Shown here one piece after another: positions 27,649-35,093 of a stretch of 64,000 nt of DNA. Both the position numbers and the translations under genes were made by a program. Below the pieces are notes generated by a model, which did not search any database, was not told where the DNA came from, and was given only the letters and a program-made list of their open reading frames with translations. The stretch is from Desulfurivibrio alkaliphilus AHT 2. Lineage in GTDB: Bacteria > Desulfobacterota > Desulfobulbia > Desulfobulbales > Desulfurivibrionaceae. How positions within the stretch are numbered: the first letter of the stretch is position 1; every line of letters starts with the position of its first letter. Where the stretch lies: assembly GCF_000092205.1 (NCBI RefSeq), contig NC_014216.1, positions 2,113,742-2,177,741 of the forward strand, written 5' to 3'.

Positions 27649-29213
27649 TGCTCCCAATTCTTCAGCTTAATCCTCATTCTGTAATTCTCAAGCGTCAGCT
27701 TATAAGGGTTGGCTGCCGCAAATTTGCTGCTCATATAGGCAGCATTAAACCGACGTAACAGCGGGGAATCTTCAATCCACTCGTTTTTCTGCTCATAAAT
27801 TTTGAAGATTCTATACCCTCGTTCTTGCAAAAATGCATCTATGTCGCCAAAATAGGTTTGTTGCTTGCCATCTTTATTCAAACCAATTTCAACATAAATG
27901 ACATCAACTAGCTGTTTAGCTAGCAGCGAATCTGCGCTACTGAGTACATCCAATTCTTCACCTTCCACATCAAGCTTCATGAGGTTAACCCGGCCATCGG
28001 TGAATACGCTGGAAAGGTCATCCAATCGCTTGCATTCTGCCTCAAAAATGCCGCTACCCTCCTTAGCCTCAAGATCAACACCCAACCTTTTCGTCATGGA
28101 CTTTGCTGCCAAAAATCTTGCCGTACTCAGAACATTGCTAATGCCCACCTGGTATGTATGGCAAGATGAAACCCCTGATTTTTTCGCTACTTCTACCAAC
28201 TGTTTATAACTCTCAGGGTTAGGTTCTATAAGATGAGCCTCGCGTATACGCACTTTTTTTGTAGATAGAATTTTTCGAAAGACCTCTCCGATATATGCCC
28301 CGATATCCAAATAGGTGATATGCCTGTCGTAGAAAAACGGCGTGATGTCTTCAATAAAATCATCGATGTTCGCGTCACTACTGAATTTATGCCCACCATT
28401 CGTAGATTTTTCTTTATCAGGTGTGGTTATAGCCGGTTGCGGGCGGGCGGAGCAGGCAACAGCATTTTCGGCCTTGTGGTCTTTTGTTTTGCTTGGCTCA
28501 CCGGTGGTGGGGTTGATAGCCGATTGCCCAGCTTGGCCCTGGCCGACGGGGGTGGTTGTGGTGGAATGCGGTTGGTCGGTGCGGGTGCTGACGGAATGGC
28601 GGCCGGTGGCGTTTTTCGGCAGCAGCGGGTGGTGGAAGACCAGTTCCGGCAGTTGCAGTTGTTCCACCTGCTGCATGATCCGCGCCTGGGTCAGCAACCG
28701 GGCTTCGGCGCCGGGGGTGCCGGTGGTGAGTGATTGTTCGAAATGGCGCAGGGACTGGTCGCGGCGGCCGGCCACGGCGGCGGCCCGGCCCAGGCTGTTG
28801 TGGACCCCGGCGATCAGGATGCGGCTGATCAGTTCCTTGCCGCAGCCCCAGTCCCGGGCCAGGCGGACGAAACGGTGGGCTTCGGCGGTGGTGCCGCATT
28901 GCAGGTGGCCGGCGGCGGCCAGCAGGGCCAGCTTGGCCCGGTCGGGATGGTGTTGCAGGCGGTCGCGGTTGATTTGGGCCAGGCTTTGCCAGTCGCCGAA
29001 CTGCCACTGGGTGCGGGAGCGTTCCAGCAGGGTTTCGTCGTAGGGCACCATTTCGGCGGGGGAGTGGTGGGTGGTGGAAACAACGGCGGATTGTCCGGCC
29101 GGCCTGGCTTGCATACCGGCCTTGGCGGCTTTGGCGGTCTTCTTGCCCGGGTCCTTCTTCCGGCCCCGCTTCTTGCCGGGTTTATCCTTCCTTTTCCTGC
29201 TCGCCTTGGCCAA
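27645..29213 (-). CDS. FkbM-type methyltransferase with lysine-rich, TPR-like N-terminus
   Basis: 522 residues from TTG 29213. Residues 1-30 are a Lys/Arg-rich tail (KRKDKPGKKRGRKKD). Residues ~55-190 are TPR-like helices beginning MVPYDETLLERSRTQWQFGD. Residues ~195-275 are a low-complexity linker. The FkbM domain (~285-510) has TYLDIGAYIGEVFRKIL, AHLIEPNPESYKQL and NLMKLDVEGEELDVL. It probably O-methylates a glycan sugar. GC changes sharply between the GC-rich head and the AT-richer FkbM part, so the gene looks like a fusion. Pieces of the head and its 5' flank are repeated at 29493-29705, 30262-30470, 30921-31085 and 32281-32375. Confidence 0.8.
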   Translation of the reverse strand: MAKASRKRKDKPGKKRGRKKDPGKKTAKAAKAGMQARPAGQSAVVSTTHHSPAEMVPYDETLLERSRTQWQFGDWQSLAQINRDRLQHHPDRAKLALLAAAGHLQCGTTAEAHRFVRLARDWGCGKELISRILIAGVHNSLGRAAAVAGRRDQSLRHFEQSLTTGTPGAEARLLTQARIMQQVEQLQLPELVFHHPLLPKNATGRHSVSTRTDQPHSTTTTPVGQGQAGQSAINPTTGEPSKTKDHKAENAVACSARPQPAITTPDKEKSTNGGHKFSSDANIDDFIEDITPFFYDRHITYLDIGAYIGEVFRKILSTKKVRIREAHLIEPNPESYKQLVEVAKKSGVSSCHTYQVGISNVLSTARFLAAKSMTKRLGVDLEAKEGSGIFEAECKRLDDLSSVFTDGRVNLMKLDVEGEELDVLSSADSLLAKQLVDVIYVEIGLNKDGKQQTYFGDIDAFLQERGYRIFKIYEQKNEWIEDSPLLRRFNAAYMSSKFAAANPYKLTLENYRMRIKLKNWEQ

Positions 29214-29345
29214 GTTTCTGAAGCTCTCGCTATAGGGTGTAAAAGAGGGTAATTATCGGCGCATACTCAACAGCAAAAGCGCACTCTAGCAAAAACGGCG
29301 GCATTTGCAACCACGAAATTCAGCCACCGGCCTGGCGCGGCTGCC
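29211..29345. repeat. 5' flank of the FkbM gene, repeated at 30941-31085
   Basis: About 135 bases ahead of the FkbM gene recur at 30941-31085 with scattered differences. Shared stretches include GGGTAATTATCGGC, ATACTCAACAGCAA and AAACGGCGGCATTTGCAACC. No gene is evident in it. It marks the outer border of a duplicated unit made of this flank plus the FkbM head. Confidence 0.75.
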
Positions 29346-29384
29346 GGGGGTGTCTTGATGTTGCGAGAAAGCTCGCGAATTTTC

Positions 29385-29492
29385 GAGGAGGATGGTGGCC
29401 AGCATGTAAAGGCCTTTTTCGGTGAAGGCTTTGGGCAACACCCTGGTTTTGACTAATTTTGCGGTGGAAAATTTCCACCGCAAAATTTCCAG
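29385..29492 (-). pseudogene. ORF6N-domain protein fragment
   Basis: On the minus strand this reads LVKTRVLPKAFTEKGLYMLATIL, the conserved core of ORF6N DNA-binding proteins of phage and TA-like loci, preceded by EILRWKFSTAK. Only ~35 codons are recognisable; both ends run into copies of the FkbM-gene repeat. A 16-base perfect palindrome (29455-29487) lies within it. Confidence 0.6.
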
Positions 29493-29705
29493 CTCTTGCG
29501 GCTGATCAGTTCCTCGCCGCAGCCCCAGTCCCGGGCCAGGCGGACGAAACGGTGGGCTTCGGCGGTGGTGCCGTATTGCAGGTGGCCGGCGGCGGCCGGC
29601 AGGGCCGGCTTGGCGCGGTCGGGATGGTGTTGCAGGTGGTCGCGATTGATTTGGGCCAGGCTTTGCCGGGCGCCGAACTGCCACTGGAACTGCCACTGGG
29701 TGCGG
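29493..29705 (-). repeat. FkbM-gene head fragment, copy 2
   Basis: Encodes QFGARQSLAQINRDHLQHH through HRFVRLARDWGCGEELISR, matching the TPR-like head of the gene at 27645-29213 (nucleotides 28830-29015). It has no start of its own and is joined to the ORF6N remnant on one side and to the brnA gene end on the other. A small duplication (CTGCCACTGGAACTGCCACTGG) is present near 29685. Confidence 0.75.
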
Positions 29706-29711
29706 GTGGGA

Positions 29712-29963
29712 TCACTGTTTTTCCTGTTGCACTCTCTCATATAACCAAACTTTGATCAGCGCTCCACGATCCACTCCCATCTCTTCCCGTATGACATCTA
29801 TGTCGTTTACCAGGGACTCGGCCACATCCAGCGTGATACGCACTTTTTTCCCGTGACGGATGATCTTGGCGCGAGGCATGTCGATGAGTTCATGGATATC
29901 CTCACCCTCATCGAAACGCCGATCCAATTCCTCGCTGCTTTGGACAATTTTCTTAGCCTTCAT
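29712..29963 (-). CDS. brnA: BrnA antitoxin
   Basis: 83 residues. The BrnA pattern is KKIVQSSEELDRRFDEGEDI, then a C-terminal ribbon-helix-helix KKVRITLDVAESLVNDIDVIR..GVDRGALIKVWLYE. It binds BrnT and represses the operon in known pairs. It overlaps brnT by 11 bases, in the usual toxin-first order of brnTA. Intact; the module is cleanly bracketed by fragments of the FkbM-gene head. Confidence 0.88.
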   Translation of the reverse strand: MKAKKIVQSSEELDRRFDEGEDIHELIDMPRAKIIRHGKKVRITLDVAESLVNDIDVIREEMGVDRGALIKVWLYERVQQEKQ

Positions 29964-30213
29964 ACAACTCGACCTCTCTCTTTCTCGCTCGGCGAACGGA
30001 AATAATCCGCACCGAATCGCCGCGCATGGTATAAACCATTGCCCAGATCTTTCCGTGAAGCCGCCCGAGCAATATCCACCGATCTTCCACTGGGTACGGT
30101 GCCTGTATCTCTATACGAGACTCATCCCGCCATAGCCTTTGGGCTGTCTCAAAATCGATCCCATGCTTCTCTTGGTTCGACACGCTCTTGCCAGCATCCC
30201 ACTCAAATTTCAT
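29953..30213 (-). CDS. brnT: BrnT ribonuclease toxin
   Basis: 86 residues, with FEWDAGKSVSNQEKHGIDFETAQRLW at the front and DRWILLGRLHGKIWAMVYTMRGDSVRIISVRRARKREVELY at the end. These are the hallmarks of BrnT, a RelE-fold RNase, including the conserved H, R and the final RRA.K.E box. Upstream DNA (30214-30260) is AT-rich (ATATATACACTATAG) and probably holds the autoregulated promoter. Confidence 0.9.
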   Translation of the reverse strand: MKFEWDAGKSVSNQEKHGIDFETAQRLWRDESRIEIQAPYPVEDRWILLGRLHGKIWAMVYTMRGDSVRIISVRRARKREVELYEG

Positions 30214-30261
30214 AACTATAGTGTATATATTTTGACCAGATTTTCAAACAGGAATTCGCAG

Positions 30262-30470
30262 GGGCGCGGTGAGCTTCGGCGGTGGTGCCGCATTGCAGGT
30301 GGCCGGGGGCGGCCGGCAGGGCCGGCTTGGCGCGGTCGGGATGGTGTTGCAGGCGGTCGCGGTTGATTTGGGCCAGGCTTTGCCAGTCGCCGAACTGCCA
30401 CTGGGTGCGGGAGCGTTCCAGCAGGGTTTCGTCGTAGGGCACCATTTTTTTCCTGCTCGCCTTGGCCAAA
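30262..30470 (-). repeat. FkbM-gene head fragment, copy 3 (own TTG start)
   Basis: Reads MAKASRKK joined straight to MVPYDETLLERSRTQWQFGD, then the TPR-like head as far as GTTAEAHR, where it breaks. Relative to the gene at 29213 the lysine-rich stretch is deleted. The breakpoints differ from copy 2, so the fragments arose separately. An 88-residue peptide could be made; no function is proposed. Confidence 0.7.
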
Positions 30471-30478
30471 TTAAGAAC

Positions 30479-30829
30479 CTATGCAGCAAGAATGCGAAAC
30501 TCTGTCGCCCTGGCAATCGGACGCACACGCCGCTTTTCTCGCCGCATTTCAACAAGGCCATAGCGGGACATGGTTTTGAGAGTGCGAGACAGGTTGCCGG
30601 TCTTGCGGCCGGTCGCGGCCGCCAGCGCGGAAATGGAGTCCGGGTGCAGCTCGGAAATCACTTTCAGCAGTGCTCGATTGTCATCGCTCAAGACTTCCGC
30701 CAGCGACTTCATCGAAGTAAACCATACCTTGGGCTCGCCGAGTCCCGGCTTATATTCGCCGCGGGCGATGGCCAGCATCCTGGCGCGAATCTTCTCCTGA
30801 GGCATTATGCCAATCACCAGCCTTTTCAT
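30479..30829 (-). CDS. TumA-like winged-helix antitoxin (HVO_A0114 type)
   Basis: 116 residues. The N-terminal arm (MPQEKIRARMLAIARGEYKP) leads to KVWFTSMKSLAEVLSDDNRALL, and the winged helix is DSISALAAATGRKTGNLSRTLKTMSRYGLV. This is the pattern of HVO_A0114-type regulators paired with TumE (DUF6516) toxins. The start overlaps the stop of a truncated upstream partner (ATGA). With the toxin broken, it may now act as an orphan antitoxin or regulator. Confidence 0.75.
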   Translation of the reverse strand: MKRLVIGIMPQEKIRARMLAIARGEYKPGLGEPKVWFTSMKSLAEVLSDDNRALLKVISELHPDSISALAAATGRKTGNLSRTLKTMSRYGLVEMRREKRRVRPIARATEFRILAA

Positions 30830-30920
30830 CGCTTCAACTCCTCTGCCAACACTCGATCCACATCAGCAAAAAAATCCGACAACAACTGATAGGGATCTTC
30901 AAATTCATACGGTACGCCTA
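30826..30920 (-). pseudogene. tumE-like toxin stump (last ~30 codons)
   Basis: The frame ending in the TGA at 30826 reads RVPYEFEDPYQLLSDFFADV then DRVLAEELKR. It has no start and is cut at 30920 by the FkbM-gene repeat. Position and coupling to the TumA-like gene suggest the tail of a DUF6516 toxin; the short length limits certainty. Confidence 0.5.
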
Positions 30921-31126
30921 TTTTCCTGCTCGCCTTGGCCAAGTTTTCCGCTCTCGCAATAGGGTAACATAAGGGTAATTATCGGCACATACTCAACAGC
31001 AACGGGCAGTCTAGCAAAAACGGCGGCATTTGCAACCACGGAATTCAGCCTGCGGCTTGGCGCGGCGGCCGGGGCTGCCGGGGCGCCTCTTATTGTTACC
31101 CTTATTTTTACCCTTACTGGTGATAA

Positions 31127-32227
31127 TTAATTACCCTTATTGGCTGCTTCCGGTTTCATCCAAACAGCTCCCGGCCCGCGTCCTTTACATGCAATCTTCC
31201 CTTTCTCCTGCTGTTCGCGCAGAACATGGCGGATCATATCGCGGCTTACTCCCGGGCAAGCCCGCTCCAGTTCGCTGATGGCAAATGATCCTGGGGGTCC
31301 GGCCGTCAATTGCTCGATACCGCTTATTACCAGGGAACGCTTTTCCCCGCGTGGCGCCCTGATCTCCCCTACCCTATCCACCAGATCCTGGTAGGCGGCT
31401 TTCATAACCGAAAGCACAAAGTTGATGTATGACCAGGGGTCATGCTCGCCCTGGTGCCAACCCTGCGAACTTTGTTCCAGCGTTTCGTAGTAGCGGTCTT
31501 TGCGCTGCTCCACCAGGCGCTCCAGGCTGATATACCGCCCCACCTCATAACCCAAATGGTAACTCTGAAGCGCCCACAGCAGGCGGGAAACCCGGCCGTT
31601 GCCGTCACGGAAGGGGTGAATACAAAGAAAGTCCAGGTTGAATGCCGCCAGGGCAATAACCGGGGGCACCCATCGCTCCTCCAGGCATCGTTCCCAGTCT
31701 GCAACCAAAGCGGCCATCGCGCCGGCGGTTTGAGCGGCGGTCACAGTGCGAAACCGTACGCGTTCCCGGCCGTCCGGATAGCGTTCGATTATATCACTGT
31801 CTTTGTTCTTGTATTGACCTGCATCCCAGATCCGGCCACGAATCGATGCATGGAAGCGCCGAATGGTTTCTTCCGATATCGGCAACGCTGCGGCCTGGCG
31901 GTGAATCAGTTTCAAGGCGTCACGATATCCCCGAACCTCTTCCTCATCCCGGTCGCGGAACAAAGGGCGTGGCGAAGCCAGAACGGCCCTGACCCGAGCC
32001 GGATCAATACTGACCCCCTCGATCCGGCTGGACGACACGGCACTTTCGATGATCGCGTGTTCACGCAAAGCCTTCAGGCGTTGAGGAGATTGCCTGGTGT
32101 AAAGCTCCTGCTTCCCCCGAAACTCGCCGAGATCGCCCAGGTACCAGGCAGTACCGGCCTCAATGGCGAAACGGCCGGTGGCAAACAAACGGAGCGTGGA
32201 AGTTGTGGAAGTTATTGAATCGGACAC
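31127..32227 (-). CDS. Fic-family adenylyltransferase
   Basis: 366 residues, complete. The Fic core has HPFRDGNGRVSRLL (residues ~205-218), with the catalytic H and the phosphate-binding loop. The N-terminal SSSRIEGVSI fits the inhibitory helix (S/T)xxxE(G/N), placing it in class II, where the helix is part of the same protein. A Fic/DOC N-terminal domain precedes and a winged helix (FAISELERACPGVSRDMIRHVL) ends the protein. Such proteins AMPylate targets and are self-inhibited. It stands alone between FkbM-gene fragments. Confidence 0.9.
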   Translation of the reverse strand: MSDSITSTTSTLRLFATGRFAIEAGTAWYLGDLGEFRGKQELYTRQSPQRLKALREHAIIESAVSSSRIEGVSIDPARVRAVLASPRPLFRDRDEEEVRGYRDALKLIHRQAAALPISEETIRRFHASIRGRIWDAGQYKNKDSDIIERYPDGRERVRFRTVTAAQTAGAMAALVADWERCLEERWVPPVIALAAFNLDFLCIHPFRDGNGRVSRLLWALQSYHLGYEVGRYISLERLVEQRKDRYYETLEQSSQGWHQGEHDPWSYINFVLSVMKAAYQDLVDRVGEIRAPRGEKRSLVISGIEQLTAGPPGSFAISELERACPGVSRDMIRHVLREQQEKGKIACKGRGPGAVWMKPEAANKGN

Positions 32228-32280
32228 CGATGATACCCTGCGTAAGAAGGTTTAGGTAGAAGTCGAAAATTTCGACTTCA

Positions 32281-32375
32281 AAGCGGACGAAACGGTGGGC
32301 TTCGGCGGTGGTGCCGCATTGCAGGTAGCCGGCGGCGGCCGGCAGGGCCGGCTTGGCGCGGCTGCCGGGGGTGCC
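32281..32375 (-). repeat. FkbM-gene head fragment, copy 4
   Basis: GCGGACGAAACGGTGGGCTT and the following ~70 bases match the head of the FkbM gene (28860-28935). A shorter echo of the same 25 bases is at 42580-42604. It is preceded by a 10-base palindrome with the centre GAAAATTTC (32259-32279). It separates the Fic gene from the RelE pair; 32228-32280 and 32376-32420 show nothing else. Confidence 0.7.
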
Positions 32376-32420
32376 TCTGTCGCCAAGGGTATGAGATAGC
32401 CACAGGCTTACCGGAAGAAC

Positions 32421-32684
32421 CTATTTTTTGTAAACGTCGCCCCGGAAACCGACCACCTCGATGTAAACAACCTTGATGGTGTCGTCGACGGAATAGATGA
32501 TCCGGATGCCGCCGATCCGCAGCCGGTAGCTGCCTTGCAGTTCGCCGCTGAGCGGCTTGATATTATAGTGGTGAAAGGGGTCTGCCGCCAGTTGGTCAAA
32601 GGCGATGTTGAGGCGGCGGGCTGTTGTGGTGTCTGTTTTCTGATAGAACTTGGTCGCCTTCCTTGAAAGCTCTATCTCATACAT
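32421..32684 (-). CDS. RelE-family toxin
   Basis: 87 residues. The RelE fold is MYEIELSRKATKFYQKTD, RRLNIAFDQLAADPF, IKPLSGELQGSYRLRIGGIRIIYSV and a C-terminal VVYIEVVGFRGDVYKK. The R.GG.RIIY segment is the usual RNA-binding core. It starts inside the end of the antitoxin gene (8-base overlap). Confidence 0.88.
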   Translation of the reverse strand: MYEIELSRKATKFYQKTDTTTARRLNIAFDQLAADPFHHYNIKPLSGELQGSYRLRIGGIRIIYSVDDTIKVVYIEVVGFRGDVYKK

Positions 32685-32904
32685 CGCGGCGGATCGCCTT
32701 GAGCTTGGCGGTCTTGCCGGTGCGGATGTCCTCCTTGGCTTTTTTGTAGTCTTTCATAAAACCAGGGTCGCTCATCAGCATGGCGGTCTCGTCCTCGCTA
32801 CTCCACTCCAGATCTTCGAGAAAAGAAAGGACGGCGGAAAGTTTTTCCGGTGGCATCCCGTTGATGGCATTGTGAATTTTATTCCTTGTTTCCACGGTTC
32901 CCAT
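32677..32904 (-). CDS. Antitoxin of the RelE pair
   Basis: About 75 residues from ATG 32904, chosen because GGGGG lies 6 bases upstream; longer starts at 32916 and 32985 exist. It is acidic, with a helix (MPPEKLSAVLSFLEDLEWSS) and a charged tail (KDYKKAKEDIRTGKTAKLK), as in small antitoxins whose N-terminal DNA-binding part is minimal. Called by its overlap with relE, since no named family is obvious. Confidence 0.7.
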   Translation of the reverse strand: MGTVETRNKIHNAINGMPPEKLSAVLSFLEDLEWSSEDETAMLMSDPGFMKDYKKAKEDIRTGKTAKLKAIRRDV

Positions 32905-33014
32905 AATGGCCCCCATTGCATTATTTTCATTCTTTTCCAAGCATACGCAAGTCGACGCACACCATTTTGCTGACATCACAAACATTATGCGAGGTGTTTG
33001 TTTCTGTCAAGATA

Positions 33015-33080
33015 GTCAAGTCTTGACATGCCAATTACGGACAATTACGGGACAATTAGAATTACGGGGACAGTTTACTT
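33015..33080. repeat. Half MITE plus short ATTACGGGACA repeats
   Basis: GTCAAGTCTTGACATG at 33015-33030 is half of the palindromic MITE described at 41874. It is followed by three imperfect ATTACGG(G)GACA units (33033-33075). Otherwise 32986-33101 has no gene. Confidence 0.6.
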
Positions 33081-33101
33081 GATTCTCCGGAGCCGCCTCT
33101 C

Positions 33102-35093
33102 TTACAAGCCGGGTTCGCGCAGCAGAATATCCTTGATCAGATCGATCTGGCCTTCGGCGCGGGTCATCTCCTCGACCAGCAGGGCCTGGCGTTCTTCCAG
33201 TTCCGCCAGGCTGGCCAGCCTGGCCTCCAGTTCCTTGATCTGTTTCTGGCGGGACTCCGCCAGTTTGGCCTGTTCGTCCCTGGCTTTGGTCAGCTCGTCG
33301 CGTTTTTTCGCCAGATCATCCCGCGCCTTGGTCAGTTCTTCAATCCGGGCCTGGCGCTCGCCGGCCAGTTTGGCCTGATCGTCGCGGGCCTTGGTCAGCT
33401 CGTCACGGCTTTTCGCCAGTCCATCCCGCGCCTTGGTCAGTTCCTCGATTCGGGCCTGGCGCTCGCCGGCCAGTTTGGCCTGATCGTCGCGGGCCTTGGT
33501 CAGCTCGTCGCGGGCTTTAGTCAGCTCGTCACGGCTTTTCGCCAGTCCGTCCCGTTCCTTGGTCAGTTCCTCGATCCGGGCCTGGCGCTCGCCGGCCAGC
33601 TTGGTCTGTTCGTCGCGGGCCTTGGTCAGCGACTCCGCCAGCTTGGCCTGATCGTCCCGGGCTTTGGTCAACTCGTCGCGGTTTTTCGCCAGATCATCCC
33701 GTGCCTTGGTCAGTTCCTCGATCCGGGTCTGGCGCTCGCTGGCCAGTTTGGCCTGTTCGTCGCGGGCTTTGGTCAGCTCGTCGCGTTTTTTCGCCAGATC
33801 ATCCCGCGCCTTGGTCAGTTCTTCAATCCGGGCCTGGCGCTCGCCGGCCAGTTTGGCCTGATCGTCGCGGGCCTTGGTCAGCTCGTCACGGCTTTTCGCC
33901 AGTCCATCCCGCGCCTTGGTCAGTTCCTCGATTCGGGCCTGGCGCTCGCCGGCCAGTTTGGCCTGATCGTCGCGGGCCTTGGTCAGCTCGTCGCGGGCTT
34001 TAGTCAGCTCGTCACGGCTTTTCGCCAGTCCGTCCCGTTCCTTGGTCAGTTCCTCGATCCGGGCCTGGCGCTCGCCGGCCAGCTTGGTCTGTTCGTCGCG
34101 GGCCTTGGTCAGCGACTCCGCCAGCTTGGCCTGATCGTCCCGGGCTTTGGTCAACTCGTCGCGGTTTTTCGCCAGATCATCCCGTGCCTTGGTCAGTTCC
34201 TCGATCCGGGTCTGGCGCTCGCTGGCCAGTTTGGCCTGTTCGTCGCGGGCTTTGGTCAGCTCGTCGCGTTTTTTCGCCAGATCATCCCGCGCCTTGGTCA
34301 GTTCTTCAATCCGGGCCTGGCGCTCGCTGGCCAGCTTGGCCTGTTCGTCGCGGGCTTTAGTCAGCTCGTCGCATTTTTTCGCCAGATCATCGTATTTTTT
34401 CTTCAGGGCCACCAACTCCGCCTGCCGGGCGGCCAGCCGCTGGCGCAATTCCCGATTCTCCAACTTTACCGGATCGCGGCGCAACGTCCAGCGCGGCAGG
34501 TCGGGGTCGCTTTCTTCGTCGCAGGCCACCACTTCGTAGCCCTCTTCCCGCAACAGTTGCAGCAGCTCATCGGCCGGCACGCCGCCGCCATACAGCGCCT
34601 CCTGGCCGCAAACCAGATCGATCCGCTCGAAACTGGCCAGATCGCCGGAATCGCGCATCGCCTCGATAATGGCGGCCTCCTGGCCGGGCGTATCCACGAT
34701 CAGCCAGTTGCCGCCATCGGTAGCCAGGTTCAGGCCGGCCAGCAGTTCGGACGGGGCCAGCGCCTCGACCTCCTCTTCCCGCTTAAGGCGCAAGCCGGGA
34801 AAGAGGGTGCGCAAACCGGTGGGTTCCCGCAGACTATTGAAGGCCGGCAGGTTGAATCGCTTCAAAGACACCTTTCCAGATACCGCCGCCACCGCCCCGG
34901 CTACCACCTTCACCTCCGGCATTCCGGCCGTGCGCGCCGCCAGCCGCGCCGCCGCCACCGGCTCGGCCTCTACCAGCAGGATTTTTGCGGGGTTTGCCGC
35001 CAGGTATTGATCCAGATCATCCCCCCGGCCGGCGCCAAAATGGACAATGGCCGCGGGACTGTTTTCGTTGGCTGCCCGTTTTATCCCCTTCAT
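33102..35093 (-). CDS. Methyltransferase-like head with very long repetitive coiled coil
   Basis: 663 residues. Residues 1-205 resemble an FkbM-type SAM methyltransferase in outline (IVHFGAGRGDDLDQYLA, ILLVEAEPVAAARL, WLIVDTPGQEAAIIEAM), but key residues are not certain. From ~215 to ~640 there is an almost unbroken coiled coil made of 35-residue (five-heptad) units of the type ELTKARDDLAKKRDELTKAR. A block of 161 residues (483 bases) is repeated twice in tandem without visible difference (33301-33783, 33784-34266), plus a partial third. The end is EARLASLAELEERQALLVEE. It overlaps the upstream gene by 4 bases. Probably a cytoplasmic scaffold or chain-length ruler in glycan synthesis, by inference. 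Confidence 0.7.
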   Translation of the reverse strand: MKGIKRAANENSPAAIVHFGAGRGDDLDQYLAANPAKILLVEAEPVAAARLAARTAGMPEVKVVAGAVAAVSGKVSLKRFNLPAFNSLREPTGLRTLFPGLRLKREEEVEALAPSELLAGLNLATDGGNWLIVDTPGQEAAIIEAMRDSGDLASFERIDLVCGQEALYGGGVPADELLQLLREEGYEVVACDEESDPDLPRWTLRRDPVKLENRELRQRLAARQAELVALKKKYDDLAKKCDELTKARDEQAKLASERQARIEELTKARDDLAKKRDELTKARDEQAKLASERQTRIEELTKARDDLAKNRDELTKARDDQAKLAESLTKARDEQTKLAGERQARIEELTKERDGLAKSRDELTKARDELTKARDDQAKLAGERQARIEELTKARDGLAKSRDELTKARDDQAKLAGERQARIEELTKARDDLAKKRDELTKARDEQAKLASERQTRIEELTKARDDLAKNRDELTKARDDQAKLAESLTKARDEQTKLAGERQARIEELTKERDGLAKSRDELTKARDELTKARDDQAKLAGERQARIEELTKARDGLAKSRDELTKARDDQAKLAGERQARIEELTKARDDLAKKRDELTKARDEQAKLAESRQKQIKELEARLASLAELEERQALLVEEMTRAEGQIDLIKDILLREPGL
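33301..34266. repeat. Two tandem 483-base repeats in the coiled-coil gene
   Basis: Bases 33301-33783 and 33784-34266 appear identical over their whole length. Each contains several 105-base (35-codon) sub-repeats. A further partial copy follows to about 34380. Perfect identity over 483 bases points to recent unequal crossing-over or slippage. Confidence 0.88.

Larger units (their letters stand above)
30447..30942. repeat. Direct 22-base repeats flanking the TumA module
   Basis: TTTTCCTGCTCGCCTTGGCC (plus AA) occurs at 30447-30469 and again at 30921-30942, with a third copy at the FkbM gene start (~29195-29216). The two copies bracket the tumA gene and tumE stump. They are the start codons of the FkbM-gene repeat, so the TA module sits inside a broken copy of that repeat. 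Confidence 0.7.

Noticed and set aside
28320-29252. Plus-strand open frames opposite the FkbM gene head
   Set aside because: Mirrors of the GC-rich TPR-like head, which has homologous copies preserved in the minus-strand frame.
33301-34380. Possible CRISPR-like array
   Set aside because: The regular units are protein-coding 35-codon coiled-coil repeats with no spacers; they stay in frame throughout.
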